From contig RXKB01000004.1 in NCBI GenBank assembly GCA_003963225.1, forward strand, positions 1 to 64,000: a stretch of 64,000 nt of DNA, given 5' to 3'. Source of the stretch: Candidatus Babelota bacterium. Its GTDB lineage: Bacteria; Babelota; Babeliae; Babelales; Vermiphilaceae. Below are positions 1-8,698 of the stretch, one piece after another. The notes beneath the pieces are model-generated. The model saw nothing but the letters and a program-made list of their open reading frames with translations. It had not been told where the DNA came from and did no database searches. The position numbers and the translations under genes were made by a program. How positions within the stretch are numbered: position 1 is the first letter of the stretch; every line of letters begins with the position of its first letter.

Positions 1-1
1 C

Positions 2-1181
<1,180 letters not shown>

Positions 1182-1200
1182 TTTTAATTAAAAAAATAAA

Positions 1201-1242
1201 AAAGAAGAGCAAGTTACCTTTTTTAACTTGCTCTTCTTTTTT
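1201..1242 (+). terminator. Rho-independent terminator after the collagen-like gene
   Basis: A perfect 16-bp stem (1201-1216 with 1224-1239) encloses a 7-base loop and runs into a T tract. It lies 20 bp after the collagen-like stop codon and separates that gene from the small secreted genes downstream. Confidence 0.9.
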
Positions 1243-1303
1243 ATTGAAAATTACTTGATGCCTATGATAGCTTTTATATTATTAAAAAAAAGAGGTAGGC
1301 TTG

Positions 1304-1696
1304 ATGTTTTTGGTACGTATATATATTATGTTTTTTTCTTTTTTATCAATAGTTTTTCTTATAAAAGCAGATCTTTCAGGACCGATTACATCACAAATTA
1401 TAGATCCAGGGTCAGTGCAATATTCAGCAGCATATTGGTATTCTGAATCAAAATCTTATGTCAATGGAGGGGTAACTTTTACCTTTCCGACTAATTTATT
1501 TTTGCAAACCCCAACTGTTGTGGCTTCTATTTCAATAGGAAGTTACAGTATTTTCACTACTTACAGCTGTGTTATCACTTCAATCAGCTCCAATTCAGTT
1601 ACTGTTCGCGTTAATACAGGTACTCTTTTAACTATTGGTGAAGCTCCAACTAACTCTTGTACTGTCAATGTTTGGGCGATTGGTACTGCAAACTAA
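1304..1696 (+). CDS. Small secreted beta-rich protein, H-type-lectin-like (copy 1)
   Basis: The protein has 130 residues and begins at ATG 1304, after an AGAGGT ribosome site at 1291-1296. The in-frame TTG just before it is less likely. An N-terminal hydrophobic signal peptide is followed by a compact beta-type domain: 'SGPITSQI', 'GGVTFTFP', and a C-terminal 'VNVWAIGTAN'. It is a paralogue of the next gene, sharing the SGPIT opening, the GGV.F.FP motif and the EAPT..S.VN..AIGTA ending. The order (V.F...F...P.V, an alternating V.V stretch, a terminal W-A-I-G) resembles H-type lectin or phage tail-fibre tip domains. That resemblance is by eye only. Its position after a collagen-like protein suggests a surface binding role. 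Confidence 0.75.
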   Translation: MFLVRIYIMFFSFLSIVFLIKADLSGPITSQIIDPGSVQYSAAYWYSESKSYVNGGVTFTFPTNLFLQTPTVVASISIGSYSIFTTYSCVITSISSNSVTVRVNTGTLLTIGEAPTNSCTVNVWAIGTAN

Positions 1697-1731
1697 CCAG
1701 GCTTCAATATCAAAAAAAGAGAGGCGATGAT

Positions 1732-2157
1732 ATGAAAAAAAATATTGCATTTTTAATAAACTTTATTTTTTTTTGTCTCAAGCCAATTTCAGGACCAATA
1801 ACCACACAAATTGTTACTCCAGAATTTACTCAATGTGGCTCTGCATTTTGGTATTCTGACTCTTTTCCTTATACTGAAGGAGGAGTGTCTTTTAAGTTTC
1901 CTAATGGCTTATTTACAGAAAAACCCCGCCTTATTGTTTCACTAGAAATTCAAAAATATGAATATCAAGGGATATTAATTACACCCATTATTACTTGGAC
2001 AGATCAAAATGTTGCCACCATAACAGTGAATATCATGAGGAATGAAGCATTAAAAATTTTTGAAGCGCCTACTGATTCAGTAATTGTAAACATTTTAGCT
2101 ATTGGCACGGCTGACGGTAACTCTGCTGATGGTAGCATAGAAACTAAGCATGCTTAG
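1732..2157 (+). CDS. Small secreted beta-rich protein, H-type-lectin-like (copy 2)
   Basis: The protein has 141 residues and starts at ATG 1732 after a GAGAGG ribosome site. That places the start 35 bp after the preceding gene's stop, so the two are probably co-transcribed. The signal peptide runs to about residue 18. The mature part aligns end to end with the upstream gene: 'SGPITTQI', 'GGVSFKFP', 'EAPTDS', 'VNILAIGTAD'. It adds a short polar tail. The two copies have diverged well beyond a recent duplication. Function is unknown; a lectin-like ligand-binding fold is an inference. A palindrome overlapping the stop codon probably terminates the transcript. Confidence 0.75.
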   Translation: MKKNIAFLINFIFFCLKPISGPITTQIVTPEFTQCGSAFWYSDSFPYTEGGVSFKFPNGLFTEKPRLIVSLEIQKYEYQGILITPIITWTDQNVATITVNIMRNEALKIFEAPTDSVIVNILAIGTADGNSADGSIETKHA

Positions 2158-2162
2158 TTTCT
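2139..2162. terminator. Bidirectional hairpin overlapping a stop codon
   Basis: A perfect 24-base palindrome (10-bp stem with a CATG loop, or 12+12) overlaps the TAG at 2155-2157 and is followed by ATTTT. It lies between two convergent genes and could terminate transcription from both sides. Confidence 0.65.
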
Positions 2163-2181
2163 ATTTTGCATGATGCATAAT

Positions 2182-3408
2182 TTATGCAAGTTGTCCTTTA
2201 ATAGCTTCTAAAGCATGTTCATAACATAATATGTTTGTTTGTAAAGATACTGAATCCTTTGGCCCGTAAGCTGCTGCCTTTAATGCTGCTTTGTACCCTC
2301 TTTTTAATTCATTTATATAAAATGCTGCACAACTTAATATATCATAACGAACCCATTCATAGATTTCTTTTTCAATAAAAAGCACATCGGTTTTTGGGAA
2401 AGGTATTTTTGTTGCCTGATATGCATATAAATAGGATAAAGGATAATTTTTTTGTTTCCAATATAATTGTGCAAGTCTAACTAACGGTTCGGCGCGAGTT
2501 GGTCTCATGGCGTAGGCATGCAACAAAAAATCTATCGCTTCGTGTATACAATTAAGTTCGCTGTATAAAATACCTAATCTATACAAGCATATAAAATCTT
2601 CTTCAGTATTTTGCGCTTGCTGCGAACGCAAAATATAATAGCGAACTGCATTATGTATATCACCTAAACATTCATATGTTTGGGCTAAATAAAATAAAGT
2701 ACGGCTATCTTTTGGATTTTTATTATACTCTTCCAGTAATATTGCCTTATCCCAATGCCAACGAGCAAGTGATTTTTCCCGCCCAGCTTTTTCTGGCTTA
2801 AAATAAAATTCTACATTGCGTGGTACAAAATCTAAGCGCTCTGCAACAATAACTTCATGCACTTTTCCTACCCATTTATCATTGCTTTCTTTTCGTACCA
2901 AGCGAACTTGGTCTAGCACTAAATCACCAGCATGAAGACGAACATAATATGCTGTTGGAGATTTGTCATTGAATGGCTTTTGCAGTTCTTGGTGACAAAA
3001 TTCTTTAAGATATTCTAGCCCTTTTCCGTAATATTCTGCATCAATCATAACAAAAAAGCCTGCATTGGGAAAATGTTGCCTTGCAATTTCCATTGCTCTG
3101 TTACGAGAATATTCAAAGTTCACAAAAGGCTCTTCATCAACATGACCAATAATATCAGGATATTGAGCAAAAAAGTCTCTGGTATTTTGTATAGTATTGT
3201 CTGTAGAGCCAGTATCAAATATTTGATACGCTTTTATTCCAGCATCGTAAAAAGGTTTTAACGTAGAAACAATCACTTGCTCTTCATTTTTGACCATTAA
3301 TACAACAACAATTTCTGGATCGTATAAAACGGCTATTGAATAAGCGATTTGTGGGTGAGTGAATAGTATAGAAAATACTATTCCGTAATACTTTAATATA
3401 TTTTTCAT
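2182..3408 (-). CDS. Exported family-2 glycosyltransferase with TPR-like C-terminus (copy A)
   Basis: The protein has 408 residues; its ATG at 3408 follows AAGGG. A signal peptide or anchor (about residues 1-26) precedes a GT-A domain with 'MVKNEE' (38-43), the nucleotide-binding 'DTGSTDNT' (65-72) and a DxD-like 'DAEYY' (123-127). From about residue 235 helical TPR-like repeats follow, for example 'LFYLAQTYECLGD'. GT2 enzymes move a sugar from a nucleotide donor and are usually cytoplasmic, so the exported N-terminus is unusual. The gene is divergent from its paralogue at 3539 and shares an exact 68-bp DNA block with it. Acceptor unknown; the collagen-like protein or other surface polymers are candidates. 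Confidence 0.85.
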   Translation of the reverse strand: MKNILKYYGIVFSILFTHPQIAYSIAVLYDPEIVVVLMVKNEEQVIVSTLKPFYDAGIKAYQIFDTGSTDNTIQNTRDFFAQYPDIIGHVDEEPFVNFEYSRNRAMEIARQHFPNAGFFVMIDAEYYGKGLEYLKEFCHQELQKPFNDKSPTAYYVRLHAGDLVLDQVRLVRKESNDKWVGKVHEVIVAERLDFVPRNVEFYFKPEKAGREKSLARWHWDKAILLEEYNKNPKDSRTLFYLAQTYECLGDIHNAVRYYILRSQQAQNTEEDFICLYRLGILYSELNCIHEAIDFLLHAYAMRPTRAEPLVRLAQLYWKQKNYPLSYLYAYQATKIPFPKTDVLFIEKEIYEWVRYDILSCAAFYINELKRGYKAALKAAAYGPKDSVSLQTNILCYEHALEAIKGQLA

Positions 3409-3773
3409 TAATAACCCTTTTTTATGGCATTACTCAAAATTATTTTGAAGCATAACGCAGATATTTATAAAATCAAGTTGTCAAGGTATAAAAATTATGT
3501 TAGTTATGATATTATTTACTTTATAAAAAAGAAATGTAATGAAAGCTAGGCTATATTTAGTTATATATATTTTATTTATATCATCTTTTATTTTTTGTGT
3601 TCCAAATAAAGATCTTTTGGTTGCTGTTTTAATGGTTAAAAATGAAGAAGCAGTTATGGCTTCAACGTTAAAACCTTTAGTTAGTAGTGGTATACAATCT
3701 TTTTTAATATTTGATACTGGCTCTACAGACAATACTATACAAAATACCAGAGACTTTTTTGCTCAATATCCTG
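3156..3773. repeat. 68-bp exact inverted repeat shared by two divergent glycosyltransferase genes
   Basis: Bases 3156-3223 are the exact reverse complement of 3706-3773. The block encodes the catalytic-core stretch starting 'FDTGSTDNT' in both genes, while the flanking sequences are clearly diverged. The outer end of the first arm also holds an 18-bp palindrome (3212-3229). Recent gene conversion between the copies is the simplest explanation. Confidence 0.85.
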
Positions 3774-4744
3774 CATGCTCTTGCGTCATTTTTTCAGAAC
3801 CTTTTATTGATTTTGCAACCTCACGCAACAGAGCTCTTGATTTAGCAGAAGAAAATTTTCCAAATGCTTGCTTTATGCTTATGCCAGACGCTGAGTGGCA
3901 TTTAATAAATGGAAAAAAGCTTTTAGACTTTTGCAATAAAGTGTCTGATCATGTAGATCCAGTATATTTAATACGCATTATCTCGGGCATAGATTTTTAC
4001 ACAAGTAGGCTTATTAGATGCAAAACTGGATCTCGCTTTGCAGGAGTGGTACATGAATGCATAGCCGCATCAGCAAAAGTTCCTTCGGATATATATTTTG
4101 AACTACACACCACTCATTACGGCGCTGAAAAATCTCGCCAACGTTGGCAACGAGATAAAAAGTTGCTTTTTGAAGCATTTAAAAAAGATCCTTATGATTC
4201 ACGTTCGCTTTTTTATTTAGCTCAAACTTGCGAGTGCCTTGGTCAATATGAAGAAGCTTTACAATGGTATGAGGCGCGCCTTTCTTTGCTTGGATGGGAT
4301 GAAGAAAATTTTATTACGCGTTACAGAATTGCGCAACTTTATGAACGTTTCTATACACAAAATAAGAAAAAAGATTTTTTTGCTCACGCTATTTATTATT
4401 ATTTAGAAGCGTATAATTATCGCCCAGTTCGTGCAGAACCGTTGATTCGACTTGCGCTTCTTTATAGATCGCAAGATTATTTTGAGCCTGCTTTTTTATT
4501 TGCTAAAAAAGCAGCAACTATTGCATACCCAATACAGGATACGCTTTTTATAGAAAAGGAACTGTATGATTATGATCGGTACGACGTACTTGGTATTGTT
4601 GCTTGGTATTGCCAGGAATATGAAATAGGTGAATGGGCGGTATTAAAAGCACTTAAAATACATCCAGATTTTTCACATTTGCATCACAATTTACTTTTAT
4701 ATGTGGAACGTAAAAATGCTTTTTTACAAAAGGCCTTACCGTGA
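3539..4744 (+). CDS. Exported family-2 glycosyltransferase with TPR-like C-terminus (copy B)
   Basis: The protein has 401 residues. A signal peptide (about 1-21) is followed by the GT-A core with 'MVKNEE' (32-37), 'DTGSTDNT' (59-66) and a DxD-like 'DAEW' (117-120). The C-terminal half is TPR-like ('LFYLAQTCECLGQ', 'ALQWYEARL'). It is a divergent-strand paralogue of the gene at 2182-3408 with the same domain order. The DxD-like element differs in its fourth residue, W here and Y in copy A, so donor or acceptor preference may differ. No strong ribosome site is visible before the ATG. Together with the next gene it begins a plus-strand run. Confidence 0.85.
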   Translation: MKARLYLVIYILFISSFIFCVPNKDLLVAVLMVKNEEAVMASTLKPLVSSGIQSFLIFDTGSTDNTIQNTRDFFAQYPACSCVIFSEPFIDFATSRNRALDLAEENFPNACFMLMPDAEWHLINGKKLLDFCNKVSDHVDPVYLIRIISGIDFYTSRLIRCKTGSRFAGVVHECIAASAKVPSDIYFELHTTHYGAEKSRQRWQRDKKLLFEAFKKDPYDSRSLFYLAQTCECLGQYEEALQWYEARLSLLGWDEENFITRYRIAQLYERFYTQNKKKDFFAHAIYYYLEAYNYRPVRAEPLIRLALLYRSQDYFEPAFLFAKKAATIAYPIQDTLFIEKELYDYDRYDVLGIVAWYCQEYEIGEWAVLKALKIHPDFSHLHHNLLLYVERKNAFLQKALP

Positions 4745-4832
4745 ATAATTATTGTATTATATTATTTTTTTACTTAGCATACAAAAATTTTTTTTACCCT
4801 CGATTAACTTATGTAATAGAATTAGGAGATAT

Positions 4833-5636
4833 ATGAATTATTATTATAAATATTTTTTTTATGCCCAACTATTTGTTTGTTTTTCAACAAATGCGTTTAT
4901 TAATCAACCACGTGTTTCAATTATCACTTCTGTTTACAAAGCAGACGAGTATATGAAGCGCTTTTTTGAAAACATTACTCAACAAACTATATTTTCAGAG
5001 TGCGAGCTTATATTGATTAATGCAAATTCACCAGGTAATGAAGAACCTATAATACTTAAATATATGGCTAAATATAAAAATATAAAATATATAAAACTTT
5101 CGTATGATCCTGGTGTCTACGGAGTTTGGAATATCGGCATTATTGCATCTGATGCCCCTTACATAACTAATGCTAATCTTGATGATCTGCGATATGCAGA
5201 TTGCTTAGAACGGCAAGCTAGATTTTTAGACGAAAATTCTTCTATTGACTTAGTATATGCAAATTTTAAATATAGTGACGATCCAAAAAGCGATATTGAC
5301 CATTGTACTATCATTAATCAAGTGCAACATGTCCCCATTATCAATTTAAAAAAAGCGCTATGGCAATGCATACCAGGCCCTCAACCAATGTGGCGGAAAG
5401 ATGTGCATCAAAAAGTAGGCTTTTTTGATCAACGGTTTTTATATTCAGGTGATTGGGAATTTTGGAATCGCATGGTGCAAGCAGGGCTTGATTTTGGACA
5501 AATGAATGGGTACAGTGGGGTGTATTATTTTAATCCAGACGGTCTTTCTACTAATCAAGTACCTGAAAAAGTTAAGCAAAGAAACGATGAAAACCAATAT
5601 ATTATTGCAAAATATAGCAATATGTGGAATAATTAA
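4833..5636 (+). CDS. Exported family-2 glycosyltransferase
   Basis: The protein has 267 residues. I chose ATG 4833 because AGGAGA lies just upstream and the encoded N-terminus is a signal peptide; a longer in-frame reading from 4752 lacks both. Features include the GT2 opening 'PRVSIITSVYKADEYM', a DxD equivalent 'ANLDD' (about 114-118), and 'GDWEFWNRM', which corresponds to the conserved acceptor-site [E/D]DW..W motif of GT2 enzymes. There is no TPR or membrane domain. It sits 89 bp after copy B and just before the large secreted protein, so it likely belongs to the same glycosylation cassette. Confidence 0.85.
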   Translation: MNYYYKYFFYAQLFVCFSTNAFINQPRVSIITSVYKADEYMKRFFENITQQTIFSECELILINANSPGNEEPIILKYMAKYKNIKYIKLSYDPGVYGVWNIGIIASDAPYITNANLDDLRYADCLERQARFLDENSSIDLVYANFKYSDDPKSDIDHCTIINQVQHVPIINLKKALWQCIPGPQPMWRKDVHQKVGFFDQRFLYSGDWEFWNRMVQAGLDFGQMNGYSGVYYFNPDGLSTNQVPEKVKQRNDENQYIIAKYSNMWNN

Positions 5637-5663
5637 TAGGCTATATTTTTTTAAATATTTTTT

Positions 5664-7412
5664 ATGCAAATTGTCAAAACAATTTACCTATTAGTAATAT
5701 ATTCTTTGTATCTTCCTTTCGCCACGGTTAGCGCTGAGGTTTTGCAAAAAAAATCTTTAGAAAGCGTCTTTAAAGAAGCTAAACAACATCCGTTTAACGA
5801 AAAAATAAAATTGTATAATACACTTTTTGAAAAAAGAAATAGCTTTTCTTCTGTAGAAAATTCTTTGCCCTTTAGTAATTCTATTAAAAATATTCCAAAT
5901 TTTAAATTTGCCATTAGCAAGTATAATCATCTAATCAATGATGAAAAAACTCAAGCGGTACAATCTCAAATAGCACAAGATGCAATGACTACTCATGTAA
6001 TTGTTCACCAAAAAGTACGTAATGCCATTAAACAATACATTGATTACAAAGTGAGTTTTGGTCCTCATAAAGATCTTTTTAAAAATTATCAAGATCATCC
6101 TGAACTTTATGTTGAGCGACTGATTACAAAAAGACCTATTGCTTTTTACGGAGCATCAGATAACACACTGTTTTCTTTTAATAATAATCAAGATTCTAGT
6201 ATTAAAAATCAAATTACCGGTTTTAACGAACAACATATGTCAGCTGAAATTATAAAAGAATACATATCTTACAATGAAATGCCTTTTGCAGCACTTTGCA
6301 GTCTCTGCTCTGAAACTTTTTGTATAAACAAAGGCAATCGATATAATATGGCTGTCTTAGATGATACAGACAATCACGAACCTCGCGCATTATATTGTGG
6401 TATGGTTGGGCCTAGATTTGAACGACCAGGGCTTATGGAATGGAAACATATTATAATTACTGAAAACCAAAATAAAAACATAAACGGATACGGACAATTT
6501 GATCAAAACGTAAAAAAGAAAAAACAGCAATTGCTTAATATATGGGCAAATTTATATGGTATTGCCTATTTTCCTACTTTTGATGAAATTAATACAGCAC
6601 CTGATAAAAATCCTCTATATATTACACTTTTTTCACAGGCTGATAACACAACCGCATATTTTAATGCTGACATATATAAAAAAAGAATGCTTTTTGTTAT
6701 AGAGCCTTTTTTGTGTAATGCAAATGCATATGCTGCTCTTAAAAATAAATCTGCATATGTGCATGTTGTAGGTCTGGGGACTGGCGCATGGGGTTCAATT
6801 GGTAAAATGCAACCAATTAACAAAGATTTGTATAAATCAACACAATATATGCTTTATTCTTTACAGATGGATGCTTATGCACAATTTTTGAGTGAACATA
6901 TTGATAGTCTAAAAAATATAAGCGATATTGATTTTAGCCATTGGTCTAAGCTGCACATGGAAGATGTATTAAAGATTTTTCAAAAATACGAATCATTAAG
7001 AGTTGAAGCAAAATATCAAGAAAATATGACTTACACTTTATTTTTAAAAATAAAATATACGATTCAAGCAATAACTGCCAAATTCAATACTTATTTAAAT
7101 AAAATAGAAAAAATAATAGTAGCCCGAAGGCGTATAGAATACCTTTCATTAAAAAATGATCAAATTAAAATATACATTTCATTTCGAAATCCTTTTGATA
7201 AACTTAAACCAGAAGATCAAAACAAGGTTTTAGTTGCTAATTATGCGTGGGATAGCAATGCATACCCTGGTAATGAGTATTATGTGGGAGCTTTTTATGC
7301 CTCAGGAGATCCTGCAGCGGCATGTGCTACAACTATTTCTGAAATTCAAAATCCTCAAATAAATTCGTACGTAGCAAAAAATATCATTATTTATCCGCAG
7401 CCAAGTGAATAA
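5664..7412 (+). CDS. Large secreted protein of unknown function, paralogue of the gene at 11366
   Basis: The protein has 582 residues with a signal peptide (about 1-24, 'FATVSA' before the cut). I do not recognise the family. It shares blocks with the 11366 gene: 'QDAMTTHVIVHQKV' (about 101-115), 'ERLITKRP', 'PRALYCGMVGPRFERPG' followed by MEW, 'VGLGTGAWG', 'DIDFSHW' and a C-terminal 'NYAWDSNAYPGNEYY' (from 526) with 'SGDPAAAC'. The invariant W, D, N, G and C residues suggest an enzyme-like fold, perhaps a secreted effector. It may belong to a DUF found in intracellular bacteria such as Legionella, but I cannot verify this. It follows the glycosyltransferase by 27 bp and overlaps the convergent gene by 26 bp. 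Confidence 0.75.
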   Translation: MQIVKTIYLLVIYSLYLPFATVSAEVLQKKSLESVFKEAKQHPFNEKIKLYNTLFEKRNSFSSVENSLPFSNSIKNIPNFKFAISKYNHLINDEKTQAVQSQIAQDAMTTHVIVHQKVRNAIKQYIDYKVSFGPHKDLFKNYQDHPELYVERLITKRPIAFYGASDNTLFSFNNNQDSSIKNQITGFNEQHMSAEIIKEYISYNEMPFAALCSLCSETFCINKGNRYNMAVLDDTDNHEPRALYCGMVGPRFERPGLMEWKHIIITENQNKNINGYGQFDQNVKKKKQQLLNIWANLYGIAYFPTFDEINTAPDKNPLYITLFSQADNTTAYFNADIYKKRMLFVIEPFLCNANAYAALKNKSAYVHVVGLGTGAWGSIGKMQPINKDLYKSTQYMLYSLQMDAYAQFLSEHIDSLKNISDIDFSHWSKLHMEDVLKIFQKYESLRVEAKYQENMTYTLFLKIKYTIQAITAKFNTYLNKIEKIIVARRRIEYLSLKNDQIKIYISFRNPFDKLKPEDQNKVLVANYAWDSNAYPGNEYYVGAFYASGDPAAACATTISEIQNPQINSYVAKNIIIYPQPSE

Positions 7413-8682
7413 AATAGTAATAGCCGTTATCGTTATATGGTATTTGGGCATATTGGTTTTTCGTCAATAGATTCATTAATGCATCATTTAATGCCGCTTG
7501 ATGCACGCCTATACAATAATGGTTTTGCCAAATTTTTTCATCTATATATTTATTTTCATTGATAAGATAAAGATCTACAGATGTTTTTTCTGCTGTATTT
7601 TTTAACATCTGCCAATTCTTGTTAATATATAAAAAGGTAGCTGGATTGTAATTTTCTGTTGGTGGTCCTATTTCAATGATAGTACCCTCATTTTTGGAGC
7701 AAAATACAAACGTGTCTAAAAAAGAGCTTTTTTCTGGAATGTACTCATTAAAAGGCCATGCAGGATCCCAAATGTCAAGGCCCATGAATGCACGAATGCC
7801 ATATGAGCTAAACCAGTTCATTGTCTCCTGTTCACGCCAATTTTCTTTTTCATGGACTACATGCAAATCTAAAAAGGCATTATAGTTTTCAAACCATTCT
7901 TTTGGTGCAGGCTTGGTGTTTATTTGGGTTTCGTCTTTCGAAGGTGCATATTCATTATTAATACTTTCAAAAGATCTTTCTGGATGCAAAAGGTGCTCCT
8001 GGCATCTGTACCAAGCTTGCTTTTTTAATAGATTTTCCCAATTAACAAACTGAAGATGTAACAAACCATATTCGTACCCTTCAACAAACCATATTTTCCC
8101 TTCAAGCGTTTCTGGCGTTCGTGATTCGCAAAGCTTTTTTGAACGATAATAACATATTCCATCATCACAAAATGCAATATCTTTATAATTATTGGTCCAT
8201 ACAGAGTTATCATATCTATATTGATCACAACTACGCCAAAGCTGAATCCACGCAAGAGCCAGTCTTTCGCCAGGCTTTAAATTTAAAATAATACGTCGTA
8301 ATTCGTTTAAAAAATTTGCAGTTGGCAATTCATCCGCATCAATTACTAAAAAATGGGTACCTCCAATCGCCCTTCCAGCAGAAAGCAACATATTTCTATC
8401 TTGTCCTGCATGACGAATCCAGTTTTTTTTGCATAGTATCTGTTCAATATTGCATTCTTTTTCTAGTTCATGTGCAATCGCAACTGAATTGTCAGTTGAA
8501 GCATCATCCAAATAAACAATCGCATCTACATATTTTGCTAATATTTTAAAGCAGTTACGTAAAAAACGGCCATCGTTATGCCCGGGAACTAGCGCAACTA
8601 TTTTTGGGTTGTTTGCGGATGAAAAAACATAATGTGTTGTAAAAATAAAATAAAAAATGAATAATATATAACAAGGTTTCAT
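7387..8682 (-). CDS. Exported glycosyltransferase with degenerate FkbM-like C-terminus
   Basis: The protein has 431 residues. ATG 8682 is preferred over the in-frame GTG at 8691 because AAGGTG sits at the right distance. After the signal peptide (about 1-22) comes a GT2 core with 'VPGHNDGRFL' (32-41), 'DDASTDN' (59-65) and an intact DxD in 'VIDADELP' (113-120). The C-terminal third aligns with the methyltransferase part of the next gene: 'LDIWDPAWPF' against 'IDMWEYAWSF', and 'IIEIGPPTENYN' where that gene has the SAM-binding 'FVDIGAHDGIKW'. The AHDG loop is lost and the domain is shortened. This protein therefore looks like an active transferase with a dead methyltransferase. Confidence 0.85.
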   Translation of the reverse strand: MKPCYILFIFYFIFTTHYVFSSANNPKIVALVPGHNDGRFLRNCFKILAKYVDAIVYLDDASTDNSVAIAHELEKECNIEQILCKKNWIRHAGQDRNMLLSAGRAIGGTHFLVIDADELPTANFLNELRRIILNLKPGERLALAWIQLWRSCDQYRYDNSVWTNNYKDIAFCDDGICYYRSKKLCESRTPETLEGKIWFVEGYEYGLLHLQFVNWENLLKKQAWYRCQEHLLHPERSFESINNEYAPSKDETQINTKPAPKEWFENYNAFLDLHVVHEKENWREQETMNWFSSYGIRAFMGLDIWDPAWPFNEYIPEKSSFLDTFVFCSKNEGTIIEIGPPTENYNPATFLYINKNWQMLKNTAEKTSVDLYLINENKYIDEKIWQNHYCIGVHQAALNDALMNLLTKNQYAQIPYNDNGYYYFIHLAADK

Positions 8683-8698
8683 ATAAAACACCTTTTTA

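Noticed and set aside
3475-3520. Promoter between the divergent GT genes (TTGTCA at 3478)
   Set aside because: The best -10 (TATGAT) is 21 bases away, outside the usual spacing, so I do not list it.
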